Shown: one piece after another, positions 8,610-16,700 of the stretch | How positions within the stretch are numbered: the stretch's first letter is position 1 | How the letters are laid out: each line of letters opens with the position of its first letter | NCBI GenBank assembly: GCA_021732845.1 | Contig: JAKFUF010000107.1 | Span: 1 to 40,004, forward strand | Source of the DNA: Planctomycetaceae bacterium | GTDB taxonomy: Bacteria > Planctomycetota > Planctomycetia > Planctomycetales > Planctomycetaceae | DNA: 40,004 bases | Reading direction: 5' to 3' | Notes under the pieces: generated by a model | Told to the model about the DNA's origin: nothing | What the model saw: the letters and a program-made list of their open reading frames with translations, nothing else | Database searches by the model: none | Program-made: the position numbers and the translations under genes

Positions 8610-10316
8610 ATGTCTTTAGACAAATCTTCTACGAATTCGCGCCAAATTTCCGTCATCGCGCGCGTGCCATCTCAGAAAAGGCTGGAGTACCACAGCCAAG
8701 CAGGTCAAGAACCGAAAGAGGCGAACCCGTGGGACGAAGTACCGCGCTGCTGTGAAGAGAACTGGCGGCAGGTGGATGCGAGCGCGGAGTCGGCAAGCAT
8801 GGGCGAAGAATTCAATCCCGCCGACGAAGCGGCTGACTTCCACTGGCATGACGACAAGGTCGCCAGGCTGAACTACACTGCCCTCGGTCGGCGGCTGGCT
8901 CAGGCTGGTGATCTCTTCCGTAACCCGCAGGATGGCAGCGGGTTGATTCGGCTTCTGCCAGGCGGTTCGCACGTCAAGATCGTCAAAGGATCCGACCTCT
9001 GGCCGGTCATCGCGGATCGGATGCGCGTCCGGGTGGTGAAGGCAGGCAAGCTCAAGGGGAACCGGATCAACGCGGGCGACCTCAACGCCGTGCTTAAGTG
9101 CGAGTGGTTCCTTTCGCAATTCACGCCTGTGGATCGAGTCACCGCGGTCCCGCTGTACCTTCCTGACTTCACGCTGACAAAGCCGGGTTACAATGATGGC
9201 GGCGTCGGCAGCCGCCTGTTCTACGTTGGTGAAAAAGCCGTCATCGCCGATGGTATGGCAGTCATCAATTCGTTCCTGGACGTGATGGCGTTCGCCACCA
9301 ACGCCGACCGCACGAACGCTGTTGCTGCGGCACTGACGGTGACGCTCCACAACTTCTGGCCCGGGGGTAAGCCCATCATCCTTGCCACGGCAACGAAAAG
9401 CCATGCCGGCAAGGACACCGTCATCCTGTTCGCCAGCGGCGTCCACAAGTCCGTGTCGATCTCCTACCAACCCACTGACTGGGCGGTCGAGCGCAGTTTC
9501 GTCGGAGCAGTGAAAACCTGCCACGATGCGGCAGTGATCGTGGTGGAGAACGCGCGTACGGAGCGGAACAAATTCATTGCTTCGGCATATCTCGAGCGGT
9601 TCGCCACCGATCCTGTCCCGTTGCTGTTCTCGACCGGCACTGGACAGCCGGTTAGAGTCCGCAATGACTTCGTCCTGGCGATCTCTACAAACTTCGGGAC
9701 GGTCTCCGAGGACATCCTGAATCGGGCTTTGCCAATTCATCTGAACCCGACCGGAAACATCGCGGATCGGGACCCCCTGATTGGCAACCCTAAGCTGGAG
9801 TTCTTGCCAGCCAACGAAGAGAAGATCGCCGCCGAACTCCGGGGAATGATCGAACGCTGGACGGCTGCAGGCCGGCCCCTGGACACGGGTGTTCATCATC
9901 CGTTCGGCCCGTGGGCGAAGACGGTCGGCGGCATCCTGAAGGTCAATGGGTTCACCGACTTCCTGACCAACTACGGAGCCCGCAAGACCGCCGACGATCC
10001 GCTTCGGCGGGCGTTGGGAATCCTCGGGTCAACCCACCCAGACGAGTGGTTGACTCCCAGTGAGTGGGTTCCGCGGATCGTTGAGCTGGGCCTCGTGAAG
10101 TTGATCATCCCGGTCGCCGATCAAGGGTCCGAAGCTGGCCGGAGGCGGGGAGTCGGTGTCGTCTTCAGTAATCACCAGGAAGAGACCCTTCAGGCCGACA
10201 CCGAAGACGAACTCCAAGTGACCCTCATTCTCGAAAAACTACGTGGACGGAACGGTGGCGAGGGTCGCATTAGGTATCAGTTTAAGCTGATCAAAGCGGA
10301 GCAGATCGGATCGTGA
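8610..10316 (+). CDS. P-loop ATPase, probable helicase of a mobile replicon
   Basis: From ATG 8610 (AGGAC a few bases upstream) the product is 568 residues. The centre holds a nucleotide-binding core: a Walker A-like segment TKSHAGKDT with Lys268, a Walker B-like AVIVVENA with Glu313, a sensor-like VLAISTNFGT near 355-364, and an Arg in EDILNRALPIHLNP near 372. Order and spacing resemble the AAA+ motor of virus or plasmid primase-helicases, but Walker A ends GKDT where GKS/T is usual, and no primase domain is seen. The C-terminal part (SEWVPRIVELGLV...) could bind DNA. A 10-bp-stem terminator lies about 295 bases downstream. Replication helicase is an inference; I do not recognise a named family. 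Confidence 0.55.
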   Translation: MSLDKSSTNSRQISVIARVPSQKRLEYHSQAGQEPKEANPWDEVPRCCEENWRQVDASAESASMGEEFNPADEAADFHWHDDKVARLNYTALGRRLAQAGDLFRNPQDGSGLIRLLPGGSHVKIVKGSDLWPVIADRMRVRVVKAGKLKGNRINAGDLNAVLKCEWFLSQFTPVDRVTAVPLYLPDFTLTKPGYNDGGVGSRLFYVGEKAVIADGMAVINSFLDVMAFATNADRTNAVAAALTVTLHNFWPGGKPIILATATKSHAGKDTVILFASGVHKSVSISYQPTDWAVERSFVGAVKTCHDAAVIVVENARTERNKFIASAYLERFATDPVPLLFSTGTGQPVRVRNDFVLAISTNFGTVSEDILNRALPIHLNPTGNIADRDPLIGNPKLEFLPANEEKIAAELRGMIERWTAAGRPLDTGVHHPFGPWAKTVGGILKVNGFTDFLTNYGARKTADDPLRRALGILGSTHPDEWLTPSEWVPRIVELGLVKLIIPVADQGSEAGRRRGVGVVFSNHQEETLQADTEDELQVTLILEKLRGRNGGEGRIRYQFKLIKAEQIGS

Positions 10317-10610
10317 TCGGCCTCTAGCAGCCGTTGACTGCTTCGGCGAGGTTGGGCTTGAGAAAGTTCCGCATCGCCAAAGCCCTCGGCTCCGGTGAGA
10401 AAGAAATCCATACGGTCTTCCCCGCCCAGCCGACATGCCGGTTGGGGCAGGACTACAGCGACCAGGATCGACCACCCACTTAGATCTGCACATACCCTGC
10501 CAACGTTGATCGGGTCGGCTGGGACGTAGATTAGAAGGCGGTTGGACAGCAGAATAACCGCCGTGTCAATTCAGCCCAAGCAACCGATGCTGGCCGTCCA
10601 CAAAAGGATT

Positions 10611-10644
10611 AGCCTGGGTCTTCACCAGACCCAGGCTCTTTTTT
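10611..10644 (+). terminator. Strong rho-independent terminator
   Basis: A perfect 10-bp stem, AGCCTGGGTC (10611-10620) and GACCCAGGCT (10628-10637), with a 7-base loop, is followed by CTTTTTT. It points rightwards and lies 295 bases past the stop of the P-loop ATPase gene, with no ORF between that I can support. Confidence 0.85.
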
Positions 10645-11113
10645 CGTACGCGATATCATGTCCGTGCAGGGTGTGGTGGGTGTGTAGGGTGTCCCCCAAC
10701 AATCTACTGCGCGAACTTGGCGCATGGCGATCACCTTGAGGTCTTTAACACTGGCAGCCTGGCAGAGCGGGTCATGTGCCTTATGGCGCTAATAACCATG
10801 CACAGCCAACACAGCATCCACGAAAAGTACATGTTGCAGAACGTTGAACCCGGTTGTCTTGGTGGCCGCTTTCGGGGTGCGACAAGCACTGTTCCCTCAC
10901 ACGGGACCGCCAGCGCAGCAGCTGACGAAAGCTGGATATGGCGTCGGGCAGATGGACAGCCTGGAATACCAGCGACGGAACGCCTTGTTATCAAGGTGCG
11001 TTTTTTGGTGGTGACACGGCATAAATAATAGGTCGCTTCTCAAATGGTGTGTCGACGCTCCCCATAGCGCCGCTACTGACCGTGCCAAGTTCGATCGATC
11101 GTCGAATTGGGTA

Positions 11114-11142
11114 TCTCAAAGAATATTTGATATTTCTTTTGA
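11114..11142. repeat. Operator-like imperfect inverted repeat
   Basis: CTCAAAGAATAT and ATATTTCTTTTGAG form two arms around a short TTG centre (the right arm carries two extra T). It abuts the promoter-like sequence at 11150-11177, an arrangement typical of a repressor or activator site. Confidence 0.4.
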
Positions 11143-11149
11143 GAAGTGG

Positions 11150-11177
11150 TTGACATGGCGAGTTTGGCCCTTAATAT
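11150..11177 (+). promoter_or_regulatory. Sigma70-like promoter
   Basis: A perfect -35 hexamer TTGACA (11150-11155) is followed 16 bases later by TAATAT (11172-11177). No ORF starts soon after it; the next plus-strand gene begins at 11729. A transcript would cross the weak minus-strand ORF and the palindrome cluster. Confidence 0.4.
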
Positions 11178-11231
11178 TGAGCTCCACTAACTTAATCGCG
11201 CAATGCGCGGACCACGGAGTCGAGCACAGAG

Positions 11232-11513
11232 TTAACGACCTTCATCGTCCATAAAGGGTTCGCCTGCGACTGTACAATCCAGGAAATACCCCACGGACGC
11301 GATGTACTCCGGCAAAGTGCCTGGAGTGAGACTCGATTGGGCGAGTCGTTGGTCACGTTCAAAACGTGCATGGCGACAATTGCCATTGGGATCGACGGGA
11401 TTTTCCGTCGGGACCCGCAGTTCCAGACTTTTTGTCTGAAGTCGTCGAATCGCGACGAGGGAGTCTCCTCCACAGGGGGAGCCGTTGTTGATGGATTCAA
11501 CAACGCTTAGCAC
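11232..11513 (-). CDS. Possible small protein, unrecognised
   Basis: A 93-residue minus-strand frame starts at GTG 11513. Its composition looks protein-like, especially the C-terminal half (TPGTLPEYIASVGYFLDC, then TVAGEPFMDDEGR), and the codons favour G or C at the third position in places. Against it are the lack of an ATG, the absence of a recognisable family, and an overlap of the start with a perfect inverted repeat (11484-11504). It may be the remnant of a larger gene. Confidence 0.3.
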   Translation of the reverse strand: MLSVVESINNGSPCGGDSLVAIRRLQTKSLELRVPTENPVDPNGNCRHARFERDQRLAQSSLTPGTLPEYIASVGYFLDCTVAGEPFMDDEGR

Positions 11514-11618
11514 GGGCTGATGCCCGCGCGGGCCGATGGCTCTTGTCCATCGGACTCAGTTGAGGGCAACCTCCGCCTCGGATCACTGACTTGTGATCGT
11601 AGCGTGCTGGTCGACCAG
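11484..11618. repeat. Cluster of seven short palindromes and hairpins
   Basis: In 135 bases there are: GTTGTTGA/TCAACAAC with a 5-base loop (11484-11504), GGGC/GCCC (11514-11525), the palindrome GCCCGCGCGGGC (11522-11533), CCGATGG/CCATCGG with a 7-base loop (11533-11553), CTCAGTTGAG (11555-11564), GATCAC/GTGATC (11581-11598) and the palindrome CTGGTCGACCAG (11607-11618). The cluster ends about 110 bases before the next gene. It resembles in kind, though not in sequence, the array at 8164-8535. Confidence 0.6.
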
Positions 11619-11728
11619 TCAGGGCTCTCCGCTTCTAACCCATCTGCGTTTGACCACCCGCAGTTCTGAGCGCCTCAAAGGCACTCAATCCAAACAACTT
11701 CGTATGACCCACTTTACTGGATGAAACT

Positions 11729-12181
11729 ATGTCTACAAAACAAACATCTGTCGTCGCATCACCGCTTCAGTTCGTTCTGAACTTCATCATTCGCGCAAGG
11801 GAGCGGGTGAATTGCAACATTGGGCTGTCTGCCAGAGAGCACAAGGCGGAGCAGCAGTTGCTGCTTCATCTCGGCCTCCTCGAAACCCTGGTCCTGCCAG
11901 CGAAAGCCGACAGAGGCGAGCTGTCTCGTCGACTCCTGAATCCGCCGGACTACGCGAAGCCAATGGCTTTTCTTCGCGCCATCGCGGCCGACGTGGCGGG
12001 TCTCCACGACACCTTCGACGAACTCTGCACGCAGAACGGCTCGAAGAGCGCTTCGTCGGCGTGGAAGCTGGTGCAAATCCTCGATTTGTTGTTGCCGGAC
12101 GAGTCGTTTTCCTGGCTGGACGGCCTCAAGAAGCAGCATAACCAAGATCGCTGCTGGGCTCGTTGTAGCCGTCCTGGCTGA
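11729..12181 (+). CDS. Small protein of unknown function
   Basis: The ATG at 11729 opens a 150-residue protein, MSTKQTSVVASPLQFVLN..., predicted mostly helical, with leucine-rich stretches (EQQLLLHLGLLETLVLP and WKLVQILDLLLP). No catalytic motif, membrane segment or known domain is seen. Codon use matches the neighbours. The last residues (DRCWARCSRPG) look less ordered and might be read-through into non-coding sequence. A perfect 10-bp hairpin follows 58 bases after the stop. It lies between the hairpin cluster and the DnaB-like helicase gene, so a replication accessory role is possible but unsupported. Confidence 0.5.
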   Translation: MSTKQTSVVASPLQFVLNFIIRARERVNCNIGLSAREHKAEQQLLLHLGLLETLVLPAKADRGELSRRLLNPPDYAKPMAFLRAIAADVAGLHDTFDELCTQNGSKSASSAWKLVQILDLLLPDESFSWLDGLKKQHNQDRCWARCSRPG

Positions 12182-12238
12182 TGATAAGAAGTGACTGACA
12201 TGCCTCTCAAGAGCTGATGGTGTTCGTCGCTAACTTCT

Positions 12239-12263
12239 GCCCGCGGAGGACAACTCCGCGGGC
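12239..12263 (+). terminator. Perfect GC-rich hairpin upstream of the DnaB-like gene
   Basis: GCCCGCGGAG (12239-12248) and CTCCGCGGGC (12254-12263) form a perfect 10-bp stem with a GACAA loop. No T tract follows, so it may be a pausing, processing or regulatory hairpin and not a classical terminator. Confidence 0.4.
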
Positions 12264-12383
12264 GGAGCCTGCCCGTGTCCAGATTCATGCGCCGATAAAG
12301 CCCAACAGCTCGCTCCCTCACAAATGGCCGTCATTCAAATGTCTTCGACGGCCCTCACGAATACATAACTCAATGAGCGCACT

Positions 12384-13739
12384 ATGACCAAGCCAAACAA
12401 TTCGCCGCCCCCCAGTGCACCGCGGAAAATTCAAACCGCGACTCCTGCAGCGTGGGCAGCCACCCGGAAATTCATCGAGAACGCGCGGTGCTTGCTGACA
12501 CGTGACCACCCTATGGGCGATGATCGCCAGAGGGTGGAGTCAGACCTCGCGGGGCTCGAACGCATCGTGAGACCTCCTCTCGTCGCTGAACAAACTGTCG
12601 CGGAGAAACTGCAACATATCGAGTCGAGCGATTATCAACCGTGCTATCTGATCCGGCTCATCAGCGCCGAGCTGGAGGGGGTAGAGGTGTCGAGCGAGCG
12701 AATCCTGCAAGGCGCCGAGAAAGAGATCGCTCAGATGGCGGTGCCCTTCCTCGACACCATCGGACAACTTCTCCCCCCGAAGGTCCGCAAGAAGCTCGAA
12801 TGGACCGCGCGGGCCGAACGCCTCTGGACCGGAGCCTCCTCGTCAGTGCTGGACGGACTGGAAGCGATGTGTGGGCGGTGCCACGTCGTCAGCCAGCGGA
12901 CGACTGGATATCTGGAGCTTGACCGCCTGTTGGGTGGCCTTCCCGATGTGACCGTCCTGGGTGGCAGGCCGGGGACGGGAAAATCCACACTCGCCCAGAA
13001 CATCGCCCTGAGCATGCTGGCGTCTGATGAGCAACTGGCGGTGTTAGTTCTGACAGTCGACATGGATCCTAAAGTCTGGAATCGGCGGCTCGTGTCGCAG
13101 TGTCTGAATGAAGCCCTGTCAGTGATCCAGGCGCGTCCACTGTCGGAGTCATATGAGCGGCTGACGGAAGGCGACCAAGGACTGCTCGCTCGCATACGCG
13201 TCTGTACGTTCTCGCTGCACAAGTTCCCGACAGCCACTGATGTCGCGAACGAAGCCATCCGCCACATGGACGTTGACTGCAAACGCTGCCTGGTCATCGT
13301 CGATTACCTGCAGGTCATCCCACTTCCAGAGGGAGTCAGCGACGCGAACGGCGACCAATACCGCATGAATTTCCTGCGGGAACTCTCAAGCCGAATTCGC
13401 GTCGGCGGCAGCGCTGAAGGAGCGGCGGTCCTGGCGATCTCCGAAATCCGCAAGGATGGCCACGATTCCCCGACGCTGGAAGATCTCCTCGGGAGCGCGC
13501 GGCTCGGCTACGCCGCGGACGCGGTGGTGGTCCTTTCGCATGCCGAAGGCGAGCCGACACGCGACAATTGCGTGACGACGATCGAGGTGGCGGTGGTGAA
13601 GACACGCAATGGGCATCTGGGAAGGACCAGCCTGCAGTTCCACTACGACCGTTACCGGTTTGAAGACGTGGTCCCGGTCACTGCGGCTGCTGAAAGGTCA
13701 GTTGCACCTGGACGAAGGCCGAATCCCAATGCGACGTGA
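12384..13739 (+). CDS. DnaB-type replicative helicase of a mobile element
   Basis: The 451-residue protein has the two-part DnaB layout. A helical N-terminal region runs to about residue 150, and a RecA/DnaB core starts at YLELDRLLGGLPD near 180. Walker A is GGRPGTGKST with Lys200, and Walker B is CLVIVDYLQ with Asp307. A downstream AISEIRKDG and the LEDLLGSARLGYAADAVVVLS segment match the DnaB/KaiC core near the QxxxR-type motif and sensor regions. DnaB unwinds DNA ahead of the fork. This copy is divergent enough to be plasmid or phage type and not the housekeeping gene. Its last 11 bases overlap the start of the next ORF, a helicase fragment in another frame, so the junction may have been made by recombination. 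Confidence 0.8.
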   Translation: MTKPNNSPPPSAPRKIQTATPAAWAATRKFIENARCLLTRDHPMGDDRQRVESDLAGLERIVRPPLVAEQTVAEKLQHIESSDYQPCYLIRLISAELEGVEVSSERILQGAEKEIAQMAVPFLDTIGQLLPPKVRKKLEWTARAERLWTGASSSVLDGLEAMCGRCHVVSQRTTGYLELDRLLGGLPDVTVLGGRPGTGKSTLAQNIALSMLASDEQLAVLVLTVDMDPKVWNRRLVSQCLNEALSVIQARPLSESYERLTEGDQGLLARIRVCTFSLHKFPTATDVANEAIRHMDVDCKRCLVIVDYLQVIPLPEGVSDANGDQYRMNFLRELSSRIRVGGSAEGAAVLAISEIRKDGHDSPTLEDLLGSARLGYAADAVVVLSHAEGEPTRDNCVTTIEVAVVKTRNGHLGRTSLQFHYDRYRFEDVVPVTAAAERSVAPGRRPNPNAT

Positions 13740-16700
13740 CGCGGCGCTCACGGGAGAGGCGGAGCCAGAACTGCTGGGGATCCAACACCGGCTGGCGGAC
13801 GAGAAAGAAGACCGTCTGTGTTGCGATGGCTGTGGCACGCGCGCCATGCGGCCAGAAGTGCAATTCCGTGCCCTGCGCGTGGGGCCTCCCTTCTACCTGG
13901 GCCTGGCGGTTCCCGCTCTTTTGGAAAAGACTCCCGCCAATACCCACCCTCAGGCAGACTTTCGGCCGTTTGCGGGACGCCAACTCATCACCTTCACCGA
14001 CTCGCGGCAGCGCACCGCGCGCTTCGCCATCAACAGCGGTCTGCAGGCCGAACGAAACTACGTCCGCAGTTTTGTGTATCACAAGCTGTGGTCAGAGGTG
14101 CGGAACACCGGCGGCCAGCTGGCCGGCAAGATCGCTGAAAAGCGAAAGATGATTCAGGATCTGCAGAATCTCCCGGAATCCTCACCGATGAGGGGCTGGT
14201 TGCCACGGCAGCAGTCTGAGATGGATCAGTTGCTGAAGGAGGCAGGAACCCCTGGAGCCAGCATCTCGTGGGGGAACATGCAGCGTGAGCTGGCCAAGAG
14301 TCCAGAAGTCAAAATCATCTTTGAAGAATACGCCAAATGGGTTCCGGGCCTGACCGATGTCTCTGAGTGCGCCCGATTTTTGTTGATGCGGGAGTTCGCC
14401 CGGCGCCCGAAGCGGCAAAATTCGCTGGAAACCCTGGGTCTGGTCAAACTCGACTTCCCCCAATTGAATGCAGCAACACCTCCCGGAAATTGGCCCCGCG
14501 ATGACCACGAGTGGCCCAATTTCCTAAAGCTGGCCATCGACCACTTCCTGCGGGCGAACTCGATCGTCGACATGGACATCTCATTTCCGAAATGGTTCGG
14601 AAGCTCGGTGACGCTGCGGAAGGTCCTCGCTCCGGAAGAGACCCCAAAAAACAAGTTGGCAAGACGCTGGCCTGTGCTTGTCGACAAGGCTCGTCCCGAC
14701 CGGCTTGCCCGCCTCCTCGCCGTGGCGTATGGGCTCAATCCTGCCGATCCCGACCAGCAGGTTCAAATCAATGGCTGGCTTTTGGACTGTTGGAAGCAGC
14801 TGCTTAAGGCCGGACTCTTCGCGTCCGATCCAGAGGGCTATCGGCTGAGACTCGAAGAAGCCCAGTTTCAGACCGTCGGCGATACGTGGGAATGTCCGGT
14901 GACACAGCGGCTGCTGGACACGACGCTCCGCGGCGTTTCGCCCTATCAGGTGGAGCATGACCGCTTTCATGGGCTGCGTTGCCGGCGTGTCGAAATGCCG
15001 GCGCTGCGCTATCCCTTTGAACGCGACGGCCAGCAGGGCGGCGGGAATGTCCCACGCGAGGCCATTCGTGCGTGGCTGCGGGATGACCCGAAAATCGCGG
15101 ACCTGCGCGCCCACGGAACCTGGATCGAGTTCTCCGACCGCATTGCCGAGTTCTCCCACTACTTTGTTTCAGCTGAGCATTCCGCCCAGATCGGCAGGAC
15201 TGAACTTCAAGAAACCGAAAAGCACTTTCGAGAATTTCAGATCAATGTTTTGAGCTGCTCGACTACCATGGAAATGGGGATCGATATTGGCGGGCTGACA
15301 TCCGTGGCCATGAACAACGCTCCTCCAGGTCCGGCCAACTGGCTGCAGCGCGCCGGCCGCGCGGGGCGGCGGGAGATCTCGCAGGCCCTCACGCTGACGT
15401 TGTGTCAAAACCAGCCCCATGGCGAGGCGGTGTTCGCCAATCCGCGCTGGCCGTTCGATACGCCGGTGGCCGTGCCACAGGTGGCCCTCAACAGCCAAAG
15501 GATTGTTCAGCGGCACATCAACTCTTCGGCCCTGAGGGCCTTCCTGGCCAGCACGCTGAAGGATCACCACCGCCTTCGCTGTCGCTGGTTCTTTGTCACA
15601 GCAGAAGGGTTGGGGACTCAATCACCCGCAGATCAATTCATCGCGTGGCTCATGGCCGGAGAGTATCCCGCCGGGCTGCATCAACTGACACTTCAACTTA
15701 CGGAGGGGACCTGCCTGGAAGGGCAGGATGCCCAGAATCTGCTGGACCGCACTGCGGCCGCGATGGCGCGATGCTCAATGGCCTGGAACGCCGACTTTGA
15801 GTCGCTTCGGCTGCAGTTTATGGACGCTGGCGGCGAAAACAAGGATGACGATGGCGATCTTCCCTTGCGCCTGGCTCTCAGATATCAACTGAAACGGCTG
15901 GAAGAGGAGTTTCTCCTGGGGACACTGGCCGACGCCAGCTTCCTCCCCTCCTACGGCTTTCCGCTGCATGTCGTGCCGTTCGTCAACACCAACGTCGCTG
16001 ACTTCCGAAAGGCACGCCGGAACGAAGGTGCCAGCAGTGGCCGCGAAGACAACCGCAGTCTGAAAGCGTCGTACCCCACGCGGCAGCTGGCGATGGCCAT
16101 CCGTGAATACGCCCCCGGGAACTCGGTGACAATCGGAAAACAGATCTTCCGCTCCGCGGGTGTGACGTTGAACTGGCAGATTCCGGCCCAGGACACAAAC
16201 TTCTTTCAAGAGCCTCAGCAACTTAGGTGGGCGGCGCGCTGTCCCCGCTGCGGCGACTGGAAGACATCTGTCTCCAAGCTCGAAGGCCCCTGCCCAGTCA
16301 CGGATTGCGGAGGCGAGATTCAGAGTTTTCAGTATCTGGAACCCTCCGGCTTCGCCGTCGATGTTCGTGTCGCCCCTTCAAACAACCTGGATGAACAAAG
16401 CTACGTGCCCCCCAGGAAGCCACGTGTGGCGTGCGGCGGCCCGTGGTCCGCGCTTCCCAATCCCGCCATCGGGCGTCATCGGCACGACCCCAACGGTCAC
16501 GTGTTCCATTACAGTGCCGGCCAGACGGAACTGGGGTACGCGGTCTGCCTGGCGTGTGGGCGCGCGGAATCAGAATCGGAGCGTGCGCTGCCCGGAACCA
16601 AGCTGCCCTTCGGCATGATCGACCACATGCAGCTACGCAGCGGCAGCAAGGCGGCTGGAACACAATCATGCGCGGCGAATGGGCGTCCGTCGCTGATCAA

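Larger units (their letters stand above)
10317..11728. other. 1.4-kb region with little coding content
   Basis: Between the P-loop ATPase and the next clear gene there is no strong ORF apart from one weak minus-strand candidate at 11232-11513. The region holds a strong terminator (10611-10644), an inverted repeat next to a sigma70-like promoter (11114-11177), and a palindrome cluster (11484-11618). It has lower GC and many stop codons. It may contain decayed genes or an untranslated RNA. Confidence 0.5.

Noticed and set aside
10717-11028. A 103-codon plus frame
   Set aside because: Composition unlike protein, no ribosome site and no family; it is probably chance.
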